NCBI GenBank assembly: GCA_022865685.1
Contig: JALHUB010000295.1
Span: 1 to 16,744, forward strand
Direction of reading: 5' to 3'
Length of the DNA stretch: 16,744 nt
Origin: Dehalococcoidia bacterium
GTDB taxonomy: Bacteria > Chloroflexota > Dehalococcoidia > DSTF01 > JALHUB01
Shown here in pieces: positions 6,271-14,276 of this stretch (positions are counted from its first letter, which is position 1; each line of letters begins with the position of its first letter). Under the pieces are notes generated by a model. The model was not told where the DNA came from. It was given only the letters and a program-made list of their open reading frames with translations, and searched no databases. Position numbers and translations under genes: made by a program.

Positions 6271-7696
6271 TGATCCCTGCCAGGTACTTGACCAGCGCCT
6301 TCTTCGCCTCGATGTCGTAGCTGCCGAGAATCGCGATCTCCTCCATCACCGGCGAGCCGCCGCCGTGTATGCCGGCAATCTGCGAGATGCCTGACATGCT
6401 CGAGCAGACCATGTCGCCGAGCGTGCGGAAGAGGCGGTGCTGGTTCTCCGCCGAAACGTTCGGGTTTCGCATGATGTACTTGCTGAGCAGGGGGCCGGTG
6501 ACCTCGTTGTAGAAGTCGCCCTCGGTCGGCAGCGTGGCGATGAGACCGCCGCCCACGTCCGCCACCGTCTCGTGCTCATGATAGATGTTGAGCCCGGCAT
6601 GGCGTCGCCCGACGTTGCAGTAGATGACGTCCGGCACGTAAGTCCCCGACGGCGCTTTCTGTCCGGTCACGCCGGCGGCAATGCCCGCCGCGTAGACCAG
6701 CTCCGCCACCGAGATGAGCTCCGCGAGCTTGCCCTTGACGTGCTGAGCGTTCGGCACGCCGTTATACTCCGCGGCCAGCGCCGTCGCGCCCATCATGATG
6801 TCGGTGACGGCCGGCTTGCAGCCCGTGTAGCTGTGGCGATGGTAGAGCGCGAATAGGAGCGCAAGCTGCCCGCCGAACTCGTGCTCGCCGCAGAGGAAGA
6901 CGCGCTCCCAGGGCACGAAGACGTCGTCGAAGATGGTGAGCGATTCGACGTCGCCGTAGTGCGAGCCTGGGGAGTCGAGCCGCTTACGAGCGCGCGGCGC
7001 GGCGGCGCGACATGACAGGTGGACGCCCTCCCAGTCGCTCGGGATCGCGAAGGCGACGGCCCAGTCGCCCTCCTCGGGCGTCAGGAACCGCGTTGGAATG
7101 GCGACGATCTCGTCGACGTAGGGCGCGTTGGTATTGTGGGCCTTGGCGCCGCGCACGATAATCCCGTCCGACTTCTTTTCGACGACGCGCAGGTACAGGT
7201 CGGGGTCGGCTTGCTGGTGCGGACGCTTGCTCCTATCGCCCTTGACGTCGGTCTGGGCGCAGTTTCCGGCCAGGTCGTTCTTCTGGAAATTCGCCAGCCA
7301 CTTGAGGAAGCGCTTGTTGTACTCCGTGCCGTACTTCTGGTCGGCCTCGTACGTCACGACGGACAGCGCGTTGGTAGCGTCGATGCCCATGCAGCGCTGG
7401 ACGCAGCCGCCGAGCTTCTGGCAGTAGAGCCGCGTCATCTTCTGCTTGTTCAGCAGGTCCTCGACGCTCTGGTGGATGTGGGTAAAGCGGTTGATCTTCT
7501 CGCCCGTCAGATGGGACGTGGCCGTCATGACGCCTTCGTACTCGGGCTCGTGCGCCACGTCGAAGGTCTGTGACATGACGTTGATGCCCTGCTCCAGCCG
7601 CGGGTCGTCCCTTCCCACGAGCTCGCCGTCGATGTAGACGTTCGGGCGCATCTTCATTATGCGCTGCCGGTACTCGGCCGAATTCACCATTGCCAT
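6263..7696 (-). CDS. 4-hydroxybutyryl-CoA dehydratase (AbfD) family protein
   Basis: Flavin and Fe-S enzyme of the AbfD / 4-hydroxyphenylacetate 3-hydroxylase (HpaB) superfamily. AbfD converts 4-hydroxybutyryl-CoA to crotonyl-CoA and isomerises vinylacetyl-CoA through a ketyl-radical route, in GABA/succinate fermentation or in the archaeal 3HP/4HB and DC/4HB carbon-fixation cycles. What sets it apart from simple HpaB monooxygenases is a full set of candidate 4Fe-4S ligands: Cys98 and Cys102 (CVQRC), His286 and Cys293 (HRHSYTGC). The spacing equals that of the clostridial enzyme (Cys99, Cys103, His292, Cys299). Tyr290 and Lys294 also match residues I recall as important there. Length (477 aa) is close to the usual ~490. 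ATG 7696 has AGGAGAG seven bases upstream. It is divergent from an acyl-CoA dehydrogenase. A close paralogue acting on another hydroxyacyl-CoA or aromatic substrate is possible, so I give no gene symbol. Confidence 0.85.
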   Translation of the reverse strand: MAMVNSAEYRQRIMKMRPNVYIDGELVGRDDPRLEQGINVMSQTFDVAHEPEYEGVMTATSHLTGEKINRFTHIHQSVEDLLNKQKMTRLYCQKLGGCVQRCMGIDATNALSVVTYEADQKYGTEYNKRFLKWLANFQKNDLAGNCAQTDVKGDRSKRPHQQADPDLYLRVVEKKSDGIIVRGAKAHNTNAPYVDEIVAIPTRFLTPEEGDWAVAFAIPSDWEGVHLSCRAAAPRARKRLDSPGSHYGDVESLTIFDDVFVPWERVFLCGEHEFGGQLALLFALYHRHSYTGCKPAVTDIMMGATALAAEYNGVPNAQHVKGKLAELISVAELVYAAGIAAGVTGQKAPSGTYVPDVIYCNVGRRHAGLNIYHEHETVADVGGGLIATLPTEGDFYNEVTGPLLSKYIMRNPNVSAENQHRLFRTLGDMVCSSMSGISQIAGIHGGGSPVMEEIAILGSYDIEAKKALVKYLAGIKD

Positions 7697-7721
7697 CGTT
7701 GTTCTCTCCTATCACGAACGG

Positions 7722-7750
7722 CCTAGTGGCTCTCAAACAGGATATGTCAA
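7722..7750 (-). promoter_or_regulatory. Possible promoter of the dehydratase-like gene
   Basis: On the minus strand a perfect -35 hexamer TTGACA occupies 7750-7745. At 17-base spacing the -10 position (7727-7722) reads ACTAGG, which matches the consensus poorly. The location, about 50 bases before the ATG at 7696 in a divergent intergenic region, is right for a promoter. The weak -10 would imply an activator or a chance match. Confidence 0.25.
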
Positions 7751-7889
7751 CTCTAGTACGGTGGGCGGACAGGGATCAACCGGCGGCGGCCATAGGCCTC
7801 ACGGCCGGCTCCTGTTGCGGCTCACGGCGACACTGTGCAATCATGCCCGCATCACGGCCGGCGATAACCCGAAGCAGAAGGAGCATGGA

Positions 7890-9143
7890 ATGGGTGCCTA
7901 CCTGGACCTCAACCCCGAGTTGACTCCCACGCAGCAATCCCTGAAAGAAGAGATGCACCGCTTCGCCGCCGAGGTGGCGCGCCCCGCCAGCGTGGAGCTC
8001 GACAAGCTCGCAGACCCCGAGGACGTTATCAAGGAGGGCTCCGTCTTCTGGGACGTGTTCCGAAAGTTCTACGAGCTCGGACATCACGTGTCAGCCCTGC
8101 CCGAGGAGGTAGGCGGCGCCAACATCCGCGGCCTCGACGGTCATATCCTGGCGGAGGAGATTGGCTGGGGCTCTTCTGATTTCGGCGTTGGGCTCGGAGT
8201 GTCGGCCATGCCGTTCATGATGGGGCTCGTCGCGGCGACTATGACCGGAAACCAGCGCCTGATCGACGACCTGGTGACGCCTTTCGTCCAGGACAGGGAG
8301 GCAAAGCTCATAGGATGCTGGGCGATTACGGAGCCCGGTCACGGCTCGGACTGCCTGGCCTTCGGCACCGGCGAATACACGGACGAACGGACTTCTTTCG
8401 ACACCTACGGCCGCCACGACGGAGACGACTGGCTGATCAACGGCGCCAAGGCGGCATGGGTATCGAACGGCACGATTGCCACACACGCGATGGTCCATTT
8501 CGCCATCGACCGCTCCAAGGGGATGCCCGGCAGCGGGATCGCCGTCATCCCTCTGGGCCTGCCCGGCGTCTCGCGCGGGAAGCCGTTGAACAAGATCGGT
8601 CAGCGGGCTCTCAACCAGGGCGAGATCTTCTTCGACGACGTGCGCATACCCAAGGAGTACGTCTTCGTCGAGCAGGACATGTACATCCTGGCGGCCGACC
8701 TCATACTGTCGACGGCCAACGGCGGCATGGGGTCCCTCTTTACCGGCGTTGCTCGCGCCGCCTTCGAGGAGGCGATGGCCTACTGCAAACAGCGCGTGCA
8801 GGGCGGCAAGCTGCTCAGCGAACATCAACTGGTGCAGCGCAAGCTGTTCGACATGTTCATCAAGGTGGAGTCGGCGCGGCAGTTGTCGCGGGCGGTAGCC
8901 GTCTACAACTCGGCGGCCATGCTGCCGGTGTCGAGGCTGGGCATCGGCTCCAAGGTGTACTGCACGCAGGTCGCCTTCGAGGTCGCGAGCGACGCCGTGC
9001 AGCTCTTCGGCGGGATGGGCCTCTCCAAGGAGTGCCTCGTCGAGAAGCTGTTCCGCGATGCCCGCGCCGCGCTCATCGAAGACGGCTCCAACGACATGCT
9101 GGCTCTGGCGGGCGCCGTCCAGCTCATCGGGAGCTACGTCTAG
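7890..9143 (+). CDS. Acyl-CoA dehydrogenase family protein
   Basis: FAD-dependent alpha,beta-dehydrogenation of an acyl-CoA, passing electrons to ETF. The 417 residues follow the family layout: an N-terminal helical domain, the flavin-binding beta segment CWAITEPGHGSD (143-154), AWVSNG (189-194) and GQRALNQGEIFFDDVRIP (237-254), then a C-terminal helical domain with LFGGMGLSKECLVEKLFRDA (372-391). The catalytic base normally lies in a YEGT-type motif after FRDA. Here the segment reads LIEDGSND, which puts Asp398 in the usual Glu column with Glu397 beside it. The frame is open back to 7659, but conservation and AAGGAG (7878-7883) point to ATG 7890. It is divergent from the hydroxybutyryl-CoA dehydratase family gene, suggesting a shared catabolic route through an enoyl-CoA. 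It converges with pfkA, only seven bases separating the stops. Substrate unknown. Confidence 0.9.
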   Translation: MGAYLDLNPELTPTQQSLKEEMHRFAAEVARPASVELDKLADPEDVIKEGSVFWDVFRKFYELGHHVSALPEEVGGANIRGLDGHILAEEIGWGSSDFGVGLGVSAMPFMMGLVAATMTGNQRLIDDLVTPFVQDREAKLIGCWAITEPGHGSDCLAFGTGEYTDERTSFDTYGRHDGDDWLINGAKAAWVSNGTIATHAMVHFAIDRSKGMPGSGIAVIPLGLPGVSRGKPLNKIGQRALNQGEIFFDDVRIPKEYVFVEQDMYILAADLILSTANGGMGSLFTGVARAAFEEAMAYCKQRVQGGKLLSEHQLVQRKLFDMFIKVESARQLSRAVAVYNSAAMLPVSRLGIGSKVYCTQVAFEVASDAVQLFGGMGLSKECLVEKLFRDARAALIEDGSNDMLALAGAVQLIGSYV

Positions 9144-9150
9144 CGGCAGG

Positions 9151-10116
9151 CTAAAAGAGGTCCGGCAGCAAATCGAGCAGCGCGAGAGGCGCCGACTTCT
9201 TCTCCTCCGTCAGGTCGGCGAAGGCCGTCACCTGGATGTCGCCGTCAATCTCCCCGACGACGTGACCCGTCTTGCCTTCTGCCAGCGCCTTCACCGCACA
9301 GATACCCAGTCGCGACGCCAGTAGCCGGTCGCGGGCCGAGGGCACGCCGCCACGCTGAATATGCCCCAGGACCGTGACCCGGCATTCGAGCTTGATCTGC
9401 GGACGAATGCGGTCGGCGAGGGCGAAGGCGCCGCCTGCTGCCCGCCCTTCGGCGACGACGACGATGAGGCTGCGCGACCGACGCAGGATGGCTCGGTTGA
9501 GCACTTCGGCGAGCTCGTCGATATCCATCGGCAGCTCCGGCACAAGTATGGCGTCGGCGCCGGAGGATAGACCGGCATGCAAGGCCAGGGCACCGCTTTC
9601 CCTGCCCATCACCTCGACAAAGAAGACCTTCTCCATCGCCTCCGCCGTGTCCCTGAGTTTGTCGATGGCCTCGACCGCCGTGTTCACCGCCGTATCGAAG
9701 CCGATGCTCCAATCGGTGCCCGGGACGTCGTTGTCGATTGTCCCCGGAACAAGCATGACCGCGATGCCGTGCTCCTCGTGCAGCGCCCTCGCGCCGCAGA
9801 GCGTGCCGTCGCCGCCGATGGCGACAAGGCCGTCGATGTTGAAGGAGCGGAGCGCCGCCGCGCCCTGCGCGCGCCCTTCCGGCGAGAAGAAATCGTCGCA
9901 GCGGAGCGACCCGAGGAAGACGCCGCCGTGCTGGATGATATTGCTGACGTCGTGCCGGTGGAGGGAGACGAACTGATTGTGCAGTAACCCTTCGTAGCCG
10001 TCCTTGACGCCGAAGGTATCCAGCCCCCGATGGGAGCCGGCGCGTACGACGGCCCGCACGCAGGCGTTCATGCCCGGCGCATCCCCGCCGCTTGCCAGGA
10101 TGGCTATGCGTTTCAT
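9151..10116 (-). CDS. pfkA: ATP-dependent 6-phosphofructokinase
   Basis: Phosphorylates fructose 6-phosphate to fructose 1,6-bisphosphate, the committed step of glycolysis, in the cytosol. The 321-aa protein is the standard length of bacterial PfkA. Motifs in order: GGDAPGMN (10-17), GGDGT (101-105), PGTIDND (124-130) with catalytic Asp128, MGRESG (170-175), the substrate-binding Glu194 in PEL, and HIQRGG (252-257). Gly104 in GGDGT and Gly125 in PGTIDND are the residues of ATP-using enzymes; diphosphate-dependent ones have GGDD and PKTIDND. ATG 10116 gives the expected MKRIAILASGGD start. The nearest purine-rich stretch (GGAAGGA) is about 19 bases upstream, too far for a normal ribosome site. 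The gene lies 45 bases downstream of treT on the same strand and is probably co-transcribed with it. Confidence 0.95.
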   Translation of the reverse strand: MKRIAILASGGDAPGMNACVRAVVRAGSHRGLDTFGVKDGYEGLLHNQFVSLHRHDVSNIIQHGGVFLGSLRCDDFFSPEGRAQGAAALRSFNIDGLVAIGGDGTLCGARALHEEHGIAVMLVPGTIDNDVPGTDWSIGFDTAVNTAVEAIDKLRDTAEAMEKVFFVEVMGRESGALALHAGLSSGADAILVPELPMDIDELAEVLNRAILRRSRSLIVVVAEGRAAGGAFALADRIRPQIKLECRVTVLGHIQRGGVPSARDRLLASRLGICAVKALAEGKTGHVVGEIDGDIQVTAFADLTEEKKSAPLALLDLLPDLF

Positions 10117-10161
10117 GGGTGTCGACTCAAGCCGATCCTTCCGCTCGAGACGTAACAGCGC

Positions 10162-11391
10162 CTACAGTTCCGTGAGCAGACGCAGCCAGTCGGCGACGAG
10201 TCGCGGCGTCAGGAAGCGTTCCCGCACGCGTTCCTTGCCCCGCAGACCTATTTCCTTCGCCTCCTCGGGGTTGTTGAGCAGGTAGAGAGCGCGGTCGGCG
10301 CACTGCTCCGTGCTATCGACGAGAAAGCCGCCGATGCCGTCCTCCATCTGGAGCGGGATTCCGCCGGCGCGATTGGCGACGACCGCCGTCCCCTTCCACA
10401 GGCTCTCCGAGATGATCAGTCCGAAGCCTTCGCGGATCGATTTCTGAATGATTACGTTGGACTTTCGCTGGAAGGCGTTGATCTCCATGTTGCTGACGCC
10501 GACCAGGTTCGTGCGCACGTGGACGTCGCTGTCGTCCTTCGTCTCGGCGACCACCTGGTTATAGATTCCCCATCCTTCGGGGTCGTCCAGTGCCATCGAG
10601 CCGAGCAAGGCAAGCTGGAGGCCGGGCACCTTTTCGCGGACCATCCGGTAGACGTCGATCACGCCGAAGGGGTCCTTCCAGGGGTCGAAACGCGATACCT
10701 GGGTCATCAGCGGCTGGTCAGGGTTGACGCCCAGCCAAACGAGCATCTCGCGACAGAGGTCATCCGGGAGGTCGACGTTCTTCGGGCTCAGGGGGTCGAT
10801 TGCCGGCGGGATGATGTACAGCTTCTTGTGCTCCAGGCCCGGCGGCACGAAGCGCTGCATGGTGAAGACCAGCGCATCGTATTCGACAAAGTAGCGGGAG
10901 ATGAAGGCGAGCACCTCTTCGTTGGGGCTGGAGGTATCGATGTGGCAGCGCCACACCCACTTGGCGCCGTTAGCGCCCTTGAAGTGTCGAATAGCCAGCG
11001 GCTGCGGGTCGTGGATGACGACGAAGTCGTACTCTTCGTCGAGGAGGTCGGCGTTGAGCTTGTTGTACATCAGGTAGGTCTCGCCCGCCAGACGCGTTAG
11101 CTCCTCGGGCGCGCCCTGGAGCGCGTTGTGGAACGACTTGGTGATGGCGAAGAACTGCGGGTCGCCGTAGATGCACTTCCAGTCGGCCTTGATGCCGAGG
11201 CCGCGGTAGATGGGTATTACCGCCCGCAGTAGCTCCGACACGCCGCCGCCATAGGGCGTGGCGTTGACGTGAAGGAGTCGCGCACCCTTCAACTGGGCGG
11301 CGTGCGCCCTGATCTCCCTTATCATTTCGGGCGCGGTATATGGCTCGTAGCTCTTGAAGTCGACTTCGCCAACGTCTACGCGGTCAAGCAT
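10162..11391 (-). CDS. treT: Trehalose synthase, glycosyltransferring (TreT-type GT4)
   Basis: GT-B glycosyltransferase (family GT4) that reversibly joins NDP-glucose and glucose to form trehalose; in archaea it is known mainly to run towards trehalose breakdown. Length (409 aa) matches archaeal and bacterial TreT. Characteristic segments are HVNATPYGGGVSELL (41-55), GLGIKADWKCIYGD (64-77), TKSFHNALQG (84-93), VIHDPQPLA (125-133), WRCHIDTSSPN (147-157), SRFDPWKDPFGVIDVYR (233-249) with Arg234 and Lys239 for nucleotide-sugar phosphates, and the EX7E motif EGFGLIISE (321-329). ATG 11391 has GGGAGGA nine bases upstream and a good promoter further up. Downstream pfkA completes a two-gene operon that would feed trehalose-derived glucose units into glycolysis or make trehalose as an osmolyte. 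A sucrose-phosphate or other GT4 role is less likely given the motif set. Confidence 0.9.
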   Translation of the reverse strand: MLDRVDVGEVDFKSYEPYTAPEMIREIRAHAAQLKGARLLHVNATPYGGGVSELLRAVIPIYRGLGIKADWKCIYGDPQFFAITKSFHNALQGAPEELTRLAGETYLMYNKLNADLLDEEYDFVVIHDPQPLAIRHFKGANGAKWVWRCHIDTSSPNEEVLAFISRYFVEYDALVFTMQRFVPPGLEHKKLYIIPPAIDPLSPKNVDLPDDLCREMLVWLGVNPDQPLMTQVSRFDPWKDPFGVIDVYRMVREKVPGLQLALLGSMALDDPEGWGIYNQVVAETKDDSDVHVRTNLVGVSNMEINAFQRKSNVIIQKSIREGFGLIISESLWKGTAVVANRAGGIPLQMEDGIGGFLVDSTEQCADRALYLLNNPEEAKEIGLRGKERVRERFLTPRLVADWLRLLTEL

Positions 11392-11427
11392 TCCGCTAAT
11401 CCTCCCTGATCGACGTGCGGGTCTCCC

Positions 11428-11452
11428 GGCAGGAGTAATGGTACCTCCTGCC
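11428..11452. promoter_or_regulatory. Perfect 8-bp palindrome over the treT start site (operator-like)
   Basis: Arms GGCAGGAG (11428-11435) and CTCCTGCC (11445-11452) are exact inverted repeats around a 9-base AT-richer spacer (TAATGGTAC), 25 bases in all. The element begins just downstream of the treT -10 box and covers the predicted transcription start, the classic place for a repressor operator. It also lies about 75 bases from the TATAAT of the divergent gene. A 5'-UTR hairpin is an alternative reading. No regulator gene is adjacent. Confidence 0.55.
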
Positions 11453-11453
11453 T

Positions 11454-11483
11454 CTTATATGTTTACGGCAGGCGCAGTGTCAA
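11454..11483 (-). promoter_or_regulatory. Sigma-70-type promoter of the treT-pfkA operon
   Basis: On the minus strand the -35 box TTGACA (11483-11478) is a perfect consensus. After 18 bases the -10 box TATAAG (11459-11454) matches five of six. Transcription would start near 11447, giving a leader of about 55 bases before the treT ATG. This is the best-formed promoter in the window. Confidence 0.65.
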
Positions 11484-11525
11484 GCTGAATCGCTGCCGCC
11501 GGCGCCGAACCGGGTCGGCGTGGGA

Positions 11526-11531
11526 TATAAT
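11526..11531 (+). promoter_or_regulatory. TATAAT -10 box for the acyltransferase/acyl-CoA synthetase gene
   Basis: A perfect TATAAT stands 33 bases before the ATG at 11565 in otherwise GC-rich DNA. No recognisable -35 hexamer is found 16-18 bases upstream, where the sequence is GC-rich, so this promoter may need an activator. The ribosome site AAGGAG (11554-11559) lies five bases before the ATG. Confidence 0.45.
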
Positions 11532-11564
11532 CCTTAAGTAGACAGCGAAAGGCAAGGAGAAGCC

Positions 11565-14276
11565 ATGCAGCCACGCATTCGAGATCTGAGGCGCTACGAG
11601 GCAGACGTCGTCCTCAAGGACGGCTCTAAAGTCCATCTTCGGCCAATCCGTGCCGACGATACCGACGCCTGGCTGTTTCTCTTCAGCCGCCTAAGCCCGC
11701 GTACCATCTATCTGCGCTTCCACCACGTCATCGCCGAGGTCACGAAGGCGGAGGCGGAGACCTACACCAACATCGACTACGAGAACAACTTCGCGCTCGT
11801 CGCCATCCTGGGCGAGCCGCCGGACCAGCGCATCATCGCCATCGGCCGCTTCGCGCGGCTGGCGAACCCAGAGCGCGCCGAGGTGGCGTTCCTCGTCGAG
11901 GACAGCCACCAGGGGCGCGGCATATCAACGCACCTCCTCGAACACCTGGCGATTGCCGCCCGCGAGAAGGGGATCCGCGTCTTCGAGGCGGAGGTGCTGG
12001 CCGAGAACCGCGAGATGAGGGAGGTGTTCCACGACTTCGGCTTCATCGTCGACGCGAAGTACGCCGAAGGCACGTTCCACGTCGTCTTCCCTATCGAGCA
12101 CACGGAGGTGGTGGAAGAGAAGACGGCGCAACGAGAGCTGGTCGCGACGACGGTCTCTGTCCGCGTCTTCTTCCATCCCGAGCGTATCGCCGTCGTCGGC
12201 GCGTCGCGGCACCGCGGGACGATAGGCGCGGAGCTGTTCAACAACATCCTCAGCACCGGCTTCAAGGGGGTAGCATATCCCGTGAACCCGACGACGAATG
12301 CCGTCGGGGCCGTGCGCGCCTACGCGTCGATCCTCGACATCCCCGACGAAATCGATCTGGCGATAATCATCGTGCCGGCGGAGCAGGTGCTGGACGTCGT
12401 CGACCAGTGCGGACGCAAGGGAGTGAGAGGCATCGTCGTCATATCCGCCGGCTTCAAGGAGACGGGCCCTGAGGGGGCGGAGCGCGAGGCCGCGATCCTG
12501 ACGAAGGTGCGCAACTACGGCATGCGCATGCTGGGACCGAACTGCATGGGCGTCATCAATACCGACCCGGAGGTGGGCCTCAACGCCACGTTCTCGCCGG
12601 TCTTCCCGCCCCGCGGTAACGTCGCGCTACTCTCGCAGAGCGGCGCCCTCGGGCTGGCGCTGCTCGACTACGCGCGCGACTTGAACCTCGGACTGTCGAC
12701 GTTCGTCAGCGTCGGCAACAAGGCGGACGTTTCCGGCAACGACCTCATCCAGTACTGGGAGCAAGACCCGGACACCGACGTCATCCTGCTCTATCTGGAG
12801 TCGTTCGGGAACCCGCGCAAGTTCGCACGACTCGCCCGTCGCGTCTCGGGGACGAAGCCCGTGCTGGCTCTCAAGAGCGGTCGGAGCGCCGCCGGCTCGC
12901 GTGCGGCCACGTCTCACACCGGCGCTCTGGCCAGCCTCGACGTGGCGGCGGAGGCGCTGTTCCGGCAGGCGGGCGTTATCCGCATGGACACGCTGGAGCA
13001 GCTCTTCGACGTGGCGAACCTGCTGGCGCATCAGCCCCTGCCGCAGGGCCGGAACGTCGCCATCCTCACCAACTCCGGCGGCCCGGCCATCCTCGCCGCC
13101 GACGCCTGCGAGGCGTACGGGCTGCACGTGCCGGCACTGCGCGAGGAGGTCAAGGCCGCGCTTCGGGGGTTTCTGCCCGCCGCCGCCGGACTGGCGAATC
13201 CCATCGACCTCATCGCGTCGGCGACGCCGGAGGATTTCAGCCGGGCGCTGCGCATTCTCCTGGAGCAGGACGACGTCGACGCCGTCATCGTGATCTACAT
13301 CGCCCCGATCGTGAGCATGCCGCAGGAAGTCGCACGAGAAGTCCACCAGGTCGCTCTGGACTTCAAGGACAGGAAGTCCGTCCTGGCCTGCTTCATGAGC
13401 TCCGGCGGCCCGCCGCGAGAGCTGGCCACGAACGGCTACGTCATTCCATCGCTAGCGTTCCCCGAGGCGACGGCGATAGCGCTGTCCCGCGCCTGCGACT
13501 ACGCCGACTGGCGCCGACGGCCGAAGGGCGCCGTCCCCAAGATTCCAGGCCTGCAGCCGGAAAAGGGGCAGGCCATTGTGCAGCGCACGCTTGCGGGCGA
13601 CAAGGCGACAAGGACGTGGTTGCCGACTGAAGCCTGCGCCGAACTTCTCGACGCCTACGGCATCCGGAGCGCCGGCGTGCGTCTCGTCGGTACAGGCGAC
13701 GAGGCGGCGGCAGCGGCGAAGGCGTTCGGTTTTCCCGTGGCGCTCAAGCTCGCGTCTTCGACGATCGTTCATAAGACGGACGTCGGCGGGGTCATTCTCG
13801 GCCTGCAATCGGAGGAGGCGGTCCGCGAGGCCTTCGAAACGATCCGCCAGCGTCTGCGCGCGGCCGGTCGCCTGGATGAGCTGGAGGGCGCGATTGTCCA
13901 GGAGATGGTGCCCGGCGGCGGCGAGGTCATAGTGGGACTGACGCAGGACCCGTCTTTCGGGCCGCTGCTCATGTTCGGACTGGGCGGCATCCAGGTGGAG
14001 TTGATCAAGGACGTGGCGTTCCGCATTCACCCGCTCACGGACGTGGACGCCAGAGACATGGTGCGCTCCATCAAGGGCTACCCGCTGCTCAACGGCTGGC
14101 GCGGCTCTTCTCCGGCCGACGTCGAGGCGTTGGAGCAACTGCTGCTGCGCGTCTCGGCGATGGTGGAGGACATTCCGGAGATCGCGGAGATGGACCTCAA
14201 TCCCGTCAAAGTGCTATCGCCGGGAGAGGGATGCTGCGTCGTCGATGCGCGCATTCTCCTCCAGCGCGTCGAATGA
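11565..14276 (+). CDS. GNAT acyltransferase fused to ADP-forming acyl-CoA synthetase
   Basis: A 903-residue fusion. Residues ~20-178 form a GNAT acetyltransferase domain, with an acyl-CoA-binding loop at SHQGRGISTHLL (114-125). Then come the domains of NDP-forming acetyl-CoA synthetase: CoA-binding (FFHPERIAVVGAS, 202-214), ligase-CoA (LLSQSGALGLALLDYA, 355-370) with His451 in SHTGAL, and a C-terminal ATP-grasp (LKLASSTIVHKTDVGGV, ending in EMDLNPVKV). ADP-forming synthetases make ATP from acyl-CoA through a phosphohistidine. In the enterobacterial acetyltransferase Pat/PatZ that His is, as I recall, lost and the synthetase part only senses acyl-CoA. Here His451 is present and GNAT is N-terminal rather than C-terminal. 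The protein may acylate target lysines, convert acyl-CoA to acid plus ATP, or both. ATG 11565 has a good ribosome site. The stop overlaps the next gene at ATGA. Confidence 0.93.
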   Translation: MQPRIRDLRRYEADVVLKDGSKVHLRPIRADDTDAWLFLFSRLSPRTIYLRFHHVIAEVTKAEAETYTNIDYENNFALVAILGEPPDQRIIAIGRFARLANPERAEVAFLVEDSHQGRGISTHLLEHLAIAAREKGIRVFEAEVLAENREMREVFHDFGFIVDAKYAEGTFHVVFPIEHTEVVEEKTAQRELVATTVSVRVFFHPERIAVVGASRHRGTIGAELFNNILSTGFKGVAYPVNPTTNAVGAVRAYASILDIPDEIDLAIIIVPAEQVLDVVDQCGRKGVRGIVVISAGFKETGPEGAEREAAILTKVRNYGMRMLGPNCMGVINTDPEVGLNATFSPVFPPRGNVALLSQSGALGLALLDYARDLNLGLSTFVSVGNKADVSGNDLIQYWEQDPDTDVILLYLESFGNPRKFARLARRVSGTKPVLALKSGRSAAGSRAATSHTGALASLDVAAEALFRQAGVIRMDTLEQLFDVANLLAHQPLPQGRNVAILTNSGGPAILAADACEAYGLHVPALREEVKAALRGFLPAAAGLANPIDLIASATPEDFSRALRILLEQDDVDAVIVIYIAPIVSMPQEVAREVHQVALDFKDRKSVLACFMSSGGPPRELATNGYVIPSLAFPEATAIALSRACDYADWRRRPKGAVPKIPGLQPEKGQAIVQRTLAGDKATRTWLPTEACAELLDAYGIRSAGVRLVGTGDEAAAAAKAFGFPVALKLASSTIVHKTDVGGVILGLQSEEAVREAFETIRQRLRAAGRLDELEGAIVQEMVPGGGEVIVGLTQDPSFGPLLMFGLGGIQVELIKDVAFRIHPLTDVDARDMVRSIKGYPLLNGWRGSSPADVEALEQLLLRVSAMVEDIPEIAEMDLNPVKVLSPGEGCCVVDARILLQRVE

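Noticed and set aside
9361..9987. Plus-strand frames of up to 200 codons inside pfkA
   Set aside because: They are antisense to a phosphofructokinase with every catalytic motif intact and have no recognisable domain.
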